Origin: Novosphingobium sp. Rr 2-17
GTDB lineage: Bacteria > Pseudomonadota > Alphaproteobacteria > Sphingomonadales > Sphingomonadaceae
Length of the DNA stretch: 64,000 nt
Assembly: GCF_000272475.1 (NCBI RefSeq)
Contig: NZ_AKFJ01000083.1
Span: 62,001 to 126,000 of the forward strand
Direction of reading: 5' to 3'
The notes below the pieces were generated by a model. That model was given only the letters and a program-made list of their open reading frames with translations, made no database searches and had not been told where the DNA came from. Of this stretch, positions 10,575 to 19,301 are shown piece by piece; within the stretch, counting starts at the first letter, position 1; each line of letters opens with the position of its first letter. The position numbers and the translations under genes are program-made.

Positions 10575-11059
10575 CGATGGAAGCCTTGAAGGTGGATGGC
10601 TGGCGGATCGTCCCGGACGACCTGACCGGCACGGCGGTGCTCGCCCTGCTCCAATTCCATCTGGACGAAATGCACCAGTGGTCGCCGCCGGCCAGCGTCC
10701 ATGCCATGCCCGCCGAACGCCTGCGCCAGCCCGATGTCGCGTTCTTCTCCGCCTGGGATGGCGATGCGCTGGCCGGGTGCGGCGCGATCAAGCATCTCGA
10801 CGAACGCCACGGCGAATTGAAATCGATGCGCGTCGCGCCTGAATGGCGCGGCACCGGAGTGGGCCGCGCGATCCTGCGCCACTTGCTCGACGAAGCGCGC
10901 GCTCGCGGTTATGCCCGGGTCAGCCTGGAGACCGGGCGGCCCGAGCCGTTCCACCCCGCGCACCGCCTTTATCGCGGCCACGGCTTCGTCGAATGCCTGC
11001 CCTTCGGCGATTACGTGTCCGACGAATTTTCGCTGTGCATGACCCTGGATCTACGATGA
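10571..11059 (+). CDS. GNAT family N-acetyltransferase
   Basis: A 162-residue acetyl-CoA-dependent acyltransferase. The acetyl-CoA loop is seen in SMRVAPEWRGTGVGRAILRHL (motif A, R/Q-x-x-G-x-G/A), followed by helix alpha-4 and the C-terminal FHPAHRLYRGHGFVEC motif. Similar proteins are called PhnO- or YafP-like, but the substrate is unknown. ATGA overlap with the RDD gene places it in the MoxR transcript. A second ATG six bases downstream could be the true start. Confidence 0.85.
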   Translation: MTMEALKVDGWRIVPDDLTGTAVLALLQFHLDEMHQWSPPASVHAMPAERLRQPDVAFFSAWDGDALAGCGAIKHLDERHGELKSMRVAPEWRGTGVGRAILRHLLDEARARGYARVSLETGRPEPFHPAHRLYRGHGFVECLPFGDYVSDEFSLCMTLDLR

Positions 11060-11571
11060 CCTTACGCTTCGCCACGACTGCCGATGCCGGCCCGCTTGCC
11101 GATCTGGGTCGGCACAGCTTCGTTGCCAAGTTCGGGCATCTCTATCGGGCCGAAGACCTGGCCGGGTTCCTGGCCGAGACCCATACCGAGGCCAAGGTCG
11201 CCAAGGAGATCGCTGACCCTGCGATGCGAGTGATTATCGCCGAAGGCGGGGACGGCAGCTTGCTCGGCTACTGCAAGCTGGTCCTGGCCTGCGGCTGGCC
11301 CGATCACGCCAAGGGGCGGACCACGATCGAGCTGAAGCAGCTTTACACCCATCCCGATGCGATCGGGCGCGGCATCGGCACTCGGCTGATGGACTATGCC
11401 CTGGCCGAGGCGCGGGCGTTCGGCGCCGATGAAATCCAGTTATCGGTCTACAGCGACAATCCCGATGCCCAGCGGTTTTACGCGCGTCACGGCTTTGCCA
11501 AAGTTGCCGACATCCACTTCATGGTGGGCGAACAGCGGGACGAGGAGTTCCTCTACGCCCGGTTGCTGTAA
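11056..11571 (+). CDS. GNAT family N-acetyltransferase
   Basis: A 171-residue acetyltransferase translated from an ATG that overlaps the previous stop. Motif A is LYTHPDAIGRGIGTRLMDYAL, and the C-terminal motif B is SDNPDAQRFYARHGFAKV. The N-terminal stretch FGHLYRAEDLAGFLAE recalls spermidine/spermine acetyltransferase-like GNATs, although polyamine specificity is only a guess. Not closely related to the gene before it. It ends the operon that begins at 4098. Confidence 0.85.
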   Translation: MTLRFATTADAGPLADLGRHSFVAKFGHLYRAEDLAGFLAETHTEAKVAKEIADPAMRVIIAEGGDGSLLGYCKLVLACGWPDHAKGRTTIELKQLYTHPDAIGRGIGTRLMDYALAEARAFGADEIQLSVYSDNPDAQRFYARHGFAKVADIHFMVGEQRDEEFLYARLL

Positions 11572-11649
11572 CGCCGTGCTATCGACGCCTTATCGACAGC
11601 TTGCAGAACACGCTTCAAACCGTCACCGCAAGCGCCTATAGGAGCGTGC

Positions 11650-12777
11650 ATGTCCTCCATACGCCCCTGGCGCGATATCGAACGCCGCAAGAGCCGCCAG
11701 ATCATGGTCGGAAAAGTCCCCGTTGGCGGCGATGCGCCGATCACGGTCCAGACCATGACCAACACGCTGACCTCTGATGCGAAGGCGACGATCGACCAGA
11801 TCCGCCGCTGCGAAGATGCCGGCGCCGACCTGATCCGGGTCTCGTGCCCCGATGTCGAAAGCACCGCCGCCTTCCGCGAAATCGCCCGCGCCGCGCAGGT
11901 TCCGCTGATCGCGGACATCCATTTCCACTACAAACGCGCGCTCGAAGCCGCTGACGCCGGCGCCGCGTGCCTGCGCATCAACCCCGGCAACATCGGCTCG
12001 GACGAACGCGTCGCCGAAGTGGTGCGTGCTGCCAAGGCCAATGGCTGCGCCATCCGCATCGGCGTCAACGCCGGCAGCCTGGAGCGCGACTTGCTCGAAA
12101 AGTACGGCGAGCCGTGCCCCGAAGCGCTCGTCGAATCGGCCCTGCATCACATCAAACTGCTGCAGGATCACGACTTCCACGAGTTCAAGGTGGCGGTGAA
12201 GGCCAGCGACGTGTTCCTCGCCGTCGCTGCCTACCAGGGCTTGGCCGAAGCGGTGGACTGCCCGCTGCACTTGGGCATTACCGAGGCTGGCGGGCTGATC
12301 GGCGGCACCGTCAAATCCTCGATCGGCATGGGCATGCTGCTGTGGTCGGGCATCGGCGACACTTTGCGCGTCTCGCTCTCGGCCGAGCCCGAAGAGGAAG
12401 TGCGCGTCGGCTTCGAGATGCTCAAGACCCTGGGCCTGCGCACCCGCGGCGTCCGTGTCGTCTCCTGCCCTTCCTGCGCACGCCAGGGCTTCGATGTGAT
12501 CCGCACGGTCGAGGCACTGGAAGCCCGGCTGCAGCACATCAAGACCCCGATCTCGCTTTCGGTCCTGGGCTGTGTCGTCAACGGCCCCGGCGAAGCGCGC
12601 GAAACCGACATCGGCCTGACGGGCGGCGGCAATGGCAAGCACATGGTCTACTTGTCCGGCGTGACCGACCACGTCATCCAGTCCGAAACCATGCTCGACC
12701 ACATTGTCGGCCTGGTCGAAGCCAAGGCGGCGGAGATGGAAGCCGCGAATGCTGCGCTGGAGCAGGCGGCGGAGTAG
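11650..12777 (+). CDS. ispG: 4-hydroxy-3-methylbut-2-en-1-yl diphosphate synthase (IspG/GcpE)
   Basis: Catalyses the penultimate MEP-pathway step, reductive ring opening of MEcPP to HMBPP, using a [4Fe-4S] cluster. The 375-residue length is the standard bacterial form. The N-terminal TIM-barrel region starts with [20 protein letters not shown], and the cluster ligands are in [10 protein letters not shown] and [13 protein letters not shown]. Spacing after the GNAT gene is 78 bp, enough for its own promoter. dxs for the first step of the same pathway lies at 57848. Confidence 0.97.
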   Translation: MSSIRPWRDIERRKSRQIMVGKVPVGGDAPITVQTMTNTLTSDAKATIDQIRRCEDAGADLIRVSCPDVESTAAFREIARAAQVPLIADIHFHYKRALEAADAGAACLRINPGNIGSDERVAEVVRAAKANGCAIRIGVNAGSLERDLLEKYGEPCPEALVESALHHIKLLQDHDFHEFKVAVKASDVFLAVAAYQGLAEAVDCPLHLGITEAGGLIGGTVKSSIGMGMLLWSGIGDTLRVSLSAEPEEEVRVGFEMLKTLGLRTRGVRVVSCPSCARQGFDVIRTVEALEARLQHIKTPISLSVLGCVVNGPGEARETDIGLTGGGNGKHMVYLSGVTDHVIQSETMLDHIVGLVEAKAAEMEAANAALEQAAE

Positions 12778-13096
12778 GGGTTCAAATTTTCGAGTTTGCC
12801 CCTGCAATTCGAGCCTGAACAATCGCTTCGATCGCACGCTGAGCCACCGATGGGGTTAGCTCGCCGTTCTTGACCTTCCCGCCTAGAGCCCCCGCCCAGA
12901 GCATCCGCCTAGCCAGCCCCCGCGTGCGACACCGACTTTGCGGTATTCGCATTCCATTACATGCATGGAATTGCGGGAGCATATGGCTTTAACCGCGTCG
13001 ACGTGTGCGGTGCGTCACAGCGGGGTGTCCAATCGAACGAGCCGGTCGATCAAGACACCCGCCGCGTGTGAGTGCCATGACACGGCGGCCACGAAC
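12778..13096. other. Intergenic stretch, no secure gene
   Basis: About 320 bp separate ispG from the accessory locus. A minus-strand frame at 12782-12982 could give a 66-residue peptide ending AIVQARIAGANSKI. Its basic N-terminal half and lack of a clear ribosome-binding site make it doubtful. A 7-bp inverted repeat ATTCCAT / ATGGAAT with a 7-nt loop lies near 12951-12971. No terminator with a T run was found. Confidence 0.4.
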
Positions 13097-13642
13097 TCAG
13101 GGAGCTGGCGCGCCGGGAGGCGGGGAACCGGGCGCGGTGGCCATAGGGGCGGCGCTGCCGTCCCAGTGTTCTACCAGCTTGCCGTTCTTCACCCGAAACA
13201 TGTTGAAAATGTACATCGTGCCAGGCGCCTGGCCGCCCATTCCGGGCATCTCACGGGTCGTGAGCAGGATCACCCGATCACCATCCGCCATCACGGCCAA
13301 GGTCTTGGGCATGACGACCGCGCCGGGCCTGTCAGGCATGCTTTCAAACACGCGGATCAGTTTGTCGCGCGGCGTGCCTGATCCGGGCAATCCTGCAAAG
13401 TTGGCGGAATGCTGCACGTAGTCAGCGCCGATGTACTGTTCGATGATGGCGCGGGCGCGGGCCTTGGTGGTGTGGGTGGCGTCCGCATCGTTGAGCGCCG
13501 CGTAGAAATCCAGCACGGCTTTTTTGTTGGCTTCTTCGACCGGCGTGTACTTCGCCGCCATGGCGGGAGAGCCCGCGCCGAGCGTTGCGACAGATGCAAA
13601 ACCGGCCAGAGCCAGGGCGGCGCGTCGAAAACGGTTTGTCAT
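13097..13642 (-). CDS. Secreted NTF2/SnoaL-like protein
   Basis: A 181-residue protein with a cleavable signal peptide (ALALAGFASVATLGAGSPAMA) and an NTF2-like fold of the SnoaL-like group (COG4922 type). The opening helix AVLDFYAAL, the DYVQHSANFAGLPGSG segment and the strand MFRVKNGKLVEHWDGSA support this. The tail is proline-rich (GSPPPGAPAP). SnoaL-like proteins range from cyclases and isomerases to non-enzymatic ligand binders, so the activity is open. It is the last gene of the minus-strand locus and the sister of the gene at 19302. A start with AAGGAC upstream is plausible. Confidence 0.8.
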   Translation of the reverse strand: MTNRFRRAALALAGFASVATLGAGSPAMAAKYTPVEEANKKAVLDFYAALNDADATHTTKARARAIIEQYIGADYVQHSANFAGLPGSGTPRDKLIRVFESMPDRPGAVVMPKTLAVMADGDRVILLTTREMPGMGGQAPGTMYIFNMFRVKNGKLVEHWDGSAAPMATAPGSPPPGAPAP

Positions 13643-13733
13643 GACGATGTCCTTGGAAGGTTTCTGTGGCTTAGCGCGTTTTCGATGCGGATGGAATCAC
13701 CTGCTGACTGGGAAAACGCGGCAAAACAAGACT

Positions 13734-14666
13734 CTAGTCGCGAGGTTCGACGACCATACCGGCATTGGGATTGTTGTTGAGGTCGGGGTCGCCCAGTTGT
13801 TCTTCGCAATTGTATTCCTTGAACACGGCGAAGTCGGGCTGCCAGGAATACGTCCGCACGATCGTCCACGGCGCGGTGTAGTACATGGGATCATCGACGG
13901 TGGTGACGATTTCCAGGTAAGGCTTGTTCTTGCCGTTATCGACCTTGCGGATGCGATCGACCAATTTAGCGCTGGTGGAAAGCGGCGTACCGTTGACGTC
14001 GAAGTAGATCGGATCGCGGAAGCCTTCGGTCTCTACCACCAAGGTGGTGCCGTCCCACCGACCCGTCGAGCGGCCCATGTAGGGCGTGGTGCTCTGCTTC
14101 GAAGCTGCGGCGGGATCGAGCACGATCGTCCAGCGTCCGTGATATTCCTCGAACACGAAATCGATGACCTTGTCGGTCTGGAACACCTGGAAGGGCATAC
14201 CCAGGTCACGCTGCCATTGCGAACCGGGCGGGCGGCAGCGGGCGGAGGCATTGAGAAACGGCTTTCCCATCTCCAGCGCCTTCACTCGGCGGACCAGCAC
14301 CTTGGCGCCTTCCATGGTGTAGGGCAGAACCGTGCCGTACATGTCCTTCTGGACGCGCATTTCCAAAGGCTGATTATGGACCCAGGTTCCCCGCAGATTA
14401 CGCGGATCCTGGGGCGGACGCGGGGTCTCGGGCGTGTAGGGCGCGAGCGGTTGCACCACTCCCGGCCCTGGCGGCATAAGGTCGGCGACCATCTTTTCCG
14501 CCGGCGTTGGCGGCGGCGGTGGCGGGAACGGACTGGGCGGCTCGCCGCCGTCCGCACCTTGCGCCGGCGGGCCGGGAACTTGGGCATGTGCCCCGGCGGA
14601 AACCAGCCCTGCCAGCATCAGTCCTGCGACCAAGGCCTTGGACTTCGTGAAGCCTGCGCGCGTCAT
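13734..14666 (-). CDS. Secreted WEGDTLV-core protein, large type (copy 1)
   Basis: No recognised function. The 310-residue protein has a signal peptide ending GAHAQ and a Pro/Gly-rich linker (residues 31-87). A conserved domain follows: DPRNLRGTWVHNQ (GTW at 93-95), ARCRPPG (Cys144), TGRWDGTTLVVET (variant of the WEGDTLV core), VDDPMYYTAPWTIVRTY and KEYNCEEQ (Cys287). The two cysteines are conserved in the large paralogs at 24534, 27815 and, more loosely, 20586, suggesting a periplasmic disulfide. The G-x-W motif near a beta-rich domain is reminiscent of lipocalin-like folds; that is inference. Start and upstream stop overlap by 4 bp with the small partner. Confidence 0.82.
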   Translation of the reverse strand: MTRAGFTKSKALVAGLMLAGLVSAGAHAQVPGPPAQGADGGEPPSPFPPPPPPTPAEKMVADLMPPGPGVVQPLAPYTPETPRPPQDPRNLRGTWVHNQPLEMRVQKDMYGTVLPYTMEGAKVLVRRVKALEMGKPFLNASARCRPPGSQWQRDLGMPFQVFQTDKVIDFVFEEYHGRWTIVLDPAAASKQSTTPYMGRSTGRWDGTTLVVETEGFRDPIYFDVNGTPLSTSAKLVDRIRKVDNGKNKPYLEIVTTVDDPMYYTAPWTIVRTYSWQPDFAVFKEYNCEEQLGDPDLNNNPNAGMVVEPRD

Positions 14667-15400
14667 GACTGCGGGAACGCCGGCTGGTGCTTTTCCAGAC
14701 GGTCCATGCAGACGTCCTCGGGGAATGCGGCATCGGGCTGGCGCTTGTACGTGATGACCGCTTCCCATGGCTTGGTGAAGAGAGTTGGATCTTCGATGGT
14801 CACGCGATCTTCCAGCGTGTTCGCATCGAGCAGGCGCAGGCGTTCGGTGACCTTCATGTCGATGGTGTGCGGCACGAGGTCGTCGATCAAGGTACGCTCT
14901 GACACGTCGGTAGTAAGCGCGACAAGGGTATCGCCTTCCCAGTGGCCCTTGGACACGCCGGTCATGTTGGGAACGGCCGGTGCTTCGGTCGGCGCTCCTC
15001 GCGCATCGATCTGGCGGATCGCCCGGTTCCACTCAAAGTCGAAAGTGACGACACCCTGCTGCTGCCAAAGCTTGAAGCGTTGTCCGGTCAGCATCAACCG
15101 CGGGATACCCGGCGTGCTGCAACGAGACGTGGCGATGTCGTAAGCGTCGTAGTCCTTGCGGGCTTTGAGGCCTTTGTTGCGCTCATAAAGCTTACGGCCC
15201 GCATCCGTGAACGGGATCGGACCGCTGACTGGCTTGAGACTGGCACTGGGCGAGGCCGCCTTCCAGATACCCTCCAGATTAGCGCCGGATGCTGCCGGCT
15301 GGATGGGAGGCGATGCCGGCGTTTGCGCCAGCGCCGGCGAAACCGTCAGCACGGCGACGGCAGTGGCGATCAAGACGTGCCTTGCTGGAAGACGCATCAC
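14663..15400 (-). CDS. Secreted WEGDTLV-core protein, small type (copy 1)
   Basis: No recognised function. The 245-residue protein has a signal peptide cleaved after SPALA. It carries LEGIWK (GIW 44-46), SRCSTPGIPRLMLTGQRF (Cys94), FEWNRAIRQID, GHWEGDTLVALTT, LLDANTLEDRVTIEDP, YKRQPDAAFPEDVC (Cys231). The C-terminal half is very similar to the small copies at 25573 and 27084 and recognisably related to the large type, so small and large are paralogous families. Both ends overlap neighbours by 4 bp (ATGA), so DUF6152, small and large products are translationally coupled and probably needed in similar amounts. Confidence 0.82.
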   Translation of the reverse strand: MMRLPARHVLIATAVAVLTVSPALAQTPASPPIQPAASGANLEGIWKAASPSASLKPVSGPIPFTDAGRKLYERNKGLKARKDYDAYDIATSRCSTPGIPRLMLTGQRFKLWQQQGVVTFDFEWNRAIRQIDARGAPTEAPAVPNMTGVSKGHWEGDTLVALTTDVSERTLIDDLVPHTIDMKVTERLRLLDANTLEDRVTIEDPTLFTKPWEAVITYKRQPDAAFPEDVCMDRLEKHQPAFPQS

Positions 15401-15855
15401 GATTTGGGCGGTCCGGCCGGGGCAGCGGCAGCTTCGCTATCGGAATAACTACGGCCATCAGCAGTAGTCAGCTTCGACATGAAGCCGCCTGGAAGACCAC
15501 TGACATTGGGATGGTAGGCTATCTTCACTTTGTCTCCGGTATGGAAATCACGCGGCTGGAAGCCTTGCTTGATGAACACCATGGGGCTGCCGCTGCCGAG
15601 CGACATCGACGATGTCTTGCCCTTGGCGTCCTGGTACATGACGATCAGCGAAGAATGCGGCGCGCCCCAGCGAAACTCTTTGATGGTGGCGGATACCGTC
15701 ACCGTCTTCGACATGTCGTAGGCACGGAACGAATGGTGCGCCAAGGCAGGCGCTGCGCCCAGCGCCGCGCTCAACCCAAGGCCAAGCAGGATTTGCGTCG
15801 GCGCGGAAAAAGCCACGCGCCCAACCATCCACGAACACAATCGAATGTTCTTCAT
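15397..15855 (-). CDS. DUF6152 family secreted protein (copy 1)
   Basis: A 152-residue protein with a long signal peptide predicted to be cleaved after PALA, leaving a mature protein that begins HHSFRAYD. A third conserved His (PHS, residue 67) falls at mature position 28. The core FRWGAPHSSLIV and GFQPRDFHTGDKV match the other two copies. I know of no described function for DUF6152. An exposed N-terminal His plus an internal His resembles a copper-binding histidine brace (LPMO, CopC); this is inference. The ATG at 15855 has the Shine-Dalgarno AGGAGAG. Confidence 0.85.
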   Translation of the reverse strand: MKNIRLCSWMVGRVAFSAPTQILLGLGLSAALGAAPALAHHSFRAYDMSKTVTVSATIKEFRWGAPHSSLIVMYQDAKGKTSSMSLGSGSPMVFIKQGFQPRDFHTGDKVKIAYHPNVSGLPGGFMSKLTTADGRSYSDSEAAAAPAGPPKS

Positions 15856-15866
15856 CGCATGCTCTC

Positions 15867-18059
15867 CTAGAACCGCGCCGTGGCGTTGATGCCCCAGGTT
15901 CTGGGGTCGCTCAGATCGACCGTGCTAATGAACTGGCCTGGGGCGGTCGTCTGGAGTCCGGTTAAAGTCTTATACCGCGTATCCGTGATGTTGCGAACAT
16001 ATCCAGTGATTGCATAGCGTCCGTCTGCAAACGAGAACGTAGCGCTTAGGTTGCCCAATACCTTGTCTGAGGTGTGGACGTAGGGCTCGGCGCCGTCATT
16101 GGCTTGGTCATCTGTCATGCGTCCGCTTTGGAAGCTTGAATGATAGATGACTTCCGCCCGGGCGGACAGGCCAGTGCCTCCCCCTAATTCGACGCGATGC
16201 TCGATCCAAGCATTCCCTACGAACGGGATGGTGCCTGAAATGACATTATTGGAGAACAACTCTGCATATGCTTCCGGGATGTCATGATACCGAGCATGGG
16301 TGTAAGCGAGGTTCACGCCGATTTGGCCGTTCACCCAAGGCTTGGCGAGCATTTCAAGTTCAGCGCCGTAGACCCTGACGGGTGCTACGATCGTGTTGAA
16401 CGTGGGCGTCTCGGGGGTGTCGGGCGTGACGTTGATGCCCGCCGTCTGATAGCCGCCGTAGTCGTTGTAATAGACTGCGCCGTTAACCTGGAGGCGGTTG
16501 CCCAGAAACCGGTTCTTAGATCCGATTTCGTAAGCAGTCAGGGTCTGCGAGTCGAGTTTCACGACCACCGGGGCCAAAGTGACATCGGTGGTGACGGCGA
16601 CTTCGCCCGGTGAAAAGCCGCTGGAAATCGATGCGTACAGCATGTTCGCAGGTGTCAAGTCATGCTCGATGCGCGCCTTGTAGGTGACGTTCTTGAACGT
16701 CCGCAAGCCCTGGTCGCCGACAAGCGACTTGGTCTCACCGGTGATGCTGGTGTAATCCTGTTCAGTCCTCACGCGAGTATAGTCGTAACGCAGGCCGGCG
16801 GTCAGACGAGTGCTGTCGGCAATAGCATAAGTAGCTTCACCGAAGACACCGACGTTGTTGGTCCGCTTGTGCGTCTCAGATCGAAACGCCTGGATGCCGC
16901 TCGGAGACAAGACGAGTTGGTTAGAGTCGTGCAGGTTATTATAATAGTAGAACAATCCAGTCTGCCACGTCAGCTTGCCGCCGTCCTGCGAGCCAAGGCG
17001 TAATTCCTGCGTCAGGAAGTTGTCGATCGGCGTCACGATCGTTTGGTCGAATTCGGGAGGCGTCCCACGCGCAATGCCGAGGTTGGTCGCATTCCAGGTC
17101 TTGTAAGCAGGCACGTAAGTCAGCTTGACCCCGCCCAGGTCCAGGTTGAATTCGCCCCACCATTGATAAAAGTGGTTCTTGCCATGACCGATGTCATCAT
17201 CGGTGATGGCTTCGTAGTGATTAACGGGCTGTTGCGTGATCGAAACGCCGCCGGAGTTCGCTTGATTGTACTGCACTGCAAAGCCGAGGAGGGCCGAAAA
17301 CGTCTCCGTCGGCTTATACAGCAGCTTGATCCGCCCCTCAGTGGTTTTGCGATAGCCGCCCACGGCGGAATCGTAACCATCCCGCTCGTAGCGGTTCCCG
17401 GAAACCCGGATCGCCAGCTTGTCCTCGATCAATGGAATGTTCAGCGCGCCCGAGAACTGCGTCAGGTCGTAGCTGCCGACATGCGCAAGCAGATCGCCGC
17501 CAAGGTCGTTGAGGTCCGGATTGCGCGTATGGATCGCCACGACGCCCGAGGTTGCGCTGCGGCCATACAGCGTGCCCTGCGGCCCCCGCAGCACTTCGAT
17601 ACGCTCGATGTCGTAGCTGCTGCCGATGCCGTTGTAGACACCATCGGTATAGATTGCGGCGGTTGCGGGGGTGGATGTGACGCTGCCGCCGGTTCCTGCA
17701 TTCGCCTGGATGCCGCGAATGGTCAGGCCGGTAGCCGGGTTATCGGTGCCGCCAGTGATCGCGCCGTTGGTATTTTCGGCCGCGCCGCCGGAGATGCCAG
17801 GCACGTTTTCAAGGATCTGCGAAAGAGCGTAACGCCCTTGCTTAGTCAGATCCTCGCCATCGCGCGTGCTGACGGCGGCCGCCGTCTTTTGGGCGGTGCT
17901 CGTGCGGCGCTCTGCAGTGACGATGATATCCTGGATCTGCCCCGTATCGACGACAGTCGTGCCAGCATCGGCGACGGGCTTTTCCTGCGCGAAGGCGGGA
18001 GGAGCGAGACAGCAACCCGCCAACGAAGCGGACACCAAAAGTCGAGCGTTGAACCTCAC
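15867..18059 (-). CDS. TonB-dependent outer-membrane receptor (copy 1)
   Basis: Imports a substrate across the outer membrane using TonB energy. A GTG at 18059 is preferred because GGGGGAG sits 5 bp upstream and it gives a compact signal peptide (MRFNARLLVSASLAGCCLAPPAFA). The in-frame ATG upstream adds only charged residues. The 730-residue product has a TonB-box-like IIVTAERR, a plug domain (ILENVPGISGG; IERIEVLRGPQGTLYGRSATSGVV) and a barrel that ends with TWGINATARF, with the terminal aromatic expected of beta-barrel proteins. It is paralogous to the receptor at 29322. The family occurs with aromatic and xenobiotic catabolic loci as well as siderophore uptake. Confidence 0.93.
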   Translation of the reverse strand: MRFNARLLVSASLAGCCLAPPAFAQEKPVADAGTTVVDTGQIQDIIVTAERRTSTAQKTAAAVSTRDGEDLTKQGRYALSQILENVPGISGGAAENTNGAITGGTDNPATGLTIRGIQANAGTGGSVTSTPATAAIYTDGVYNGIGSSYDIERIEVLRGPQGTLYGRSATSGVVAIHTRNPDLNDLGGDLLAHVGSYDLTQFSGALNIPLIEDKLAIRVSGNRYERDGYDSAVGGYRKTTEGRIKLLYKPTETFSALLGFAVQYNQANSGGVSITQQPVNHYEAITDDDIGHGKNHFYQWWGEFNLDLGGVKLTYVPAYKTWNATNLGIARGTPPEFDQTIVTPIDNFLTQELRLGSQDGGKLTWQTGLFYYYNNLHDSNQLVLSPSGIQAFRSETHKRTNNVGVFGEATYAIADSTRLTAGLRYDYTRVRTEQDYTSITGETKSLVGDQGLRTFKNVTYKARIEHDLTPANMLYASISSGFSPGEVAVTTDVTLAPVVVKLDSQTLTAYEIGSKNRFLGNRLQVNGAVYYNDYGGYQTAGINVTPDTPETPTFNTIVAPVRVYGAELEMLAKPWVNGQIGVNLAYTHARYHDIPEAYAELFSNNVISGTIPFVGNAWIEHRVELGGGTGLSARAEVIYHSSFQSGRMTDDQANDGAEPYVHTSDKVLGNLSATFSFADGRYAITGYVRNITDTRYKTLTGLQTTAPGQFISTVDLSDPRTWGINATARF

Positions 18060-18254
18060 TAAAACTCCCCCTTTATTCAGTCTCTGACGGACTTTTCGGA
18101 CACGCAGCATTGCGATGCTGTCGTCTCTCAAATTAATTCAATTTTTTACGATATTCTGAAATATTTTTCAAGCTGAATTATCCGCCATCTCGCTACGCGG
18201 ACAAAATGGTGCTTTGACGGCTAACGGTCACGCGTGCTTGCTTGGACCGGCACG

Positions 18255-18668
18255 TTACTTCGGCGGCGGCGCGGCCTTGGCGGCTTCGTCATCGGCAAAC
18301 GTGCGTCCGTTGGACAGGGTGAGCGCGGCAAGGGCACCTCCGGGAGCACCGTTGGCGTTCGGGTGATAGGTCACCTTGATCTTTTCGCCCCGCTTGAAGT
18401 CTCTGGGAGCAAAGCCTTGCTTGGAGAACATCAAGGGGCTGCCGCTGATGATCGACATCTGGCCATCGACGCCCTTGTCCTTGTAGACCAGCACCAGCGA
18501 AGAATGCGGCGCCCCCCAGCGGAATTCCTTGAGCGTGCCGGACGTCGTTTTGAGCGACTTCATGTCATAAGCGGCGAATGAATGGTGCGCCACGACGGGC
18601 GTAGCAATCAGGAAGATGCCGATGGCACCGAAGGCCTTGACCAGGCCGGACTTCTGAAACTTCGACAT
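18255..18668 (-). CDS. DUF6152 family secreted protein (copy 2)
   Basis: A 137-residue protein. The signal peptide ends TPVVA, so the mature chain begins HHSFAAYDMKS. The conserved EFRWGAPHSSLVLVYKD puts His at mature position 28, as in the other two copies. KQGFAPRDFKRGEKIKVTYHPNANGAPGG is shared with copy 1 almost motif by motif. It is not followed by a small/large pair but precedes the receptor at 18059 after a 195-bp AT-rich gap, and it lies 26 bp downstream of the DUF4405 gene. Function unknown. Confidence 0.85.
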   Translation of the reverse strand: MSKFQKSGLVKAFGAIGIFLIATPVVAHHSFAAYDMKSLKTTSGTLKEFRWGAPHSSLVLVYKDKGVDGQMSIISGSPLMFSKQGFAPRDFKRGEKIKVTYHPNANGAPGGALAALTLSNGRTFADDEAAKAAPPPK

Positions 18669-18694
18669 GTTGTTCGCCTTTAAGAAAGCAGCAA

Positions 18695-19189
18695 TTATTT
18701 CATCAGCACATTGATGGCGTTCAGCGCGCGCAGCTTGTCGTCGCCGGTAACGCTGGTCACGCTCTGGGACGTGTTCTTGATCGGATAGCCCGCCGCCTGA
18801 AGCTGCTTGAGCACGCGATCCGGGTCGCGCTTGATGACGACGGCGACATCCTTGATCGGCGCGTCGAGCGAGGCCGTCATGAAGGCGCGCAGACCGTTTT
18901 CACCGCCGCCATCCATTTTCGGACCCACGGGCACGAACGTCGCGATCACGATCGCGGCATAGATGCCGATGATGATGCGCGGCTTGGTCTGCTTGAAGTA
19001 GCGCTTGAAGGCCACCCAGTTGGTCCAGGCGTGGGCAATGCCGCCGACGATGAACAGCAGCCCCAGATACATGTGCGCGTTCTTGCCGATGATCGTCGCG
19101 ACTTCGAAGAACATCGACAAGCCAGTGACAGCCGCCAACAGAAAAGCGCCGATGACGATAGGCGTTGCCCATTCGCGTTTGATGACCAT
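18695..19189 (-). CDS. DUF4405 (flavinylation-associated cytochrome) membrane protein
   Basis: A 164-residue membrane protein with three helices: ATPIVIGAFLLAAVTGLSMFF, MYLGLLFIVGGIAHAWTNWV and IIIGIYAAIVIATFVPV. It ends in a periplasmic-type domain of about 80 residues. His in NAHMYLG and His in IAHAWTNW flank helix 2 and are plausible heme ligands. DUF4405 is described as a b-type cytochrome family linked to extracytoplasmic flavin electron transfer. A very strong Shine-Dalgarno, AGGAGGT, lies 5 bp before the ATG. In this locus it could pass electrons from periplasmic oxidation to the membrane (inference). Confidence 0.75.
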   Translation of the reverse strand: MVIKREWATPIVIGAFLLAAVTGLSMFFEVATIIGKNAHMYLGLLFIVGGIAHAWTNWVAFKRYFKQTKPRIIIGIYAAIVIATFVPVGPKMDGGGENGLRAFMTASLDAPIKDVAVVIKRDPDRVLKQLQAAGYPIKNTSQSVTSVTGDDKLRALNAINVLMK

Positions 19190-19301
19190 GACGACCTCCT
19201 AAAAGCATCCGAGGACCGAGCGCGACAGCGGCTGATCCTCAAACACACAAACTTCTAAAGACAAGCGCGAGCCCGTGGCGGCCCGCGCTCGTCCTGATGA
19301 C

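Noticed and set aside
12782..12982. Possible 66-residue minus-strand gene after ispG
   Set aside because: The C-terminal part looks protein-like, but the N-terminal half is Arg-rich and no good start was found; recorded only as a doubt in the gap entry.
18060..18131. Upstream ATG of the TonB receptor at 18131
   Set aside because: It would add 24 mostly charged residues before the signal peptide, while the GTG at 18059 has a strong Shine-Dalgarno and a normal signal.
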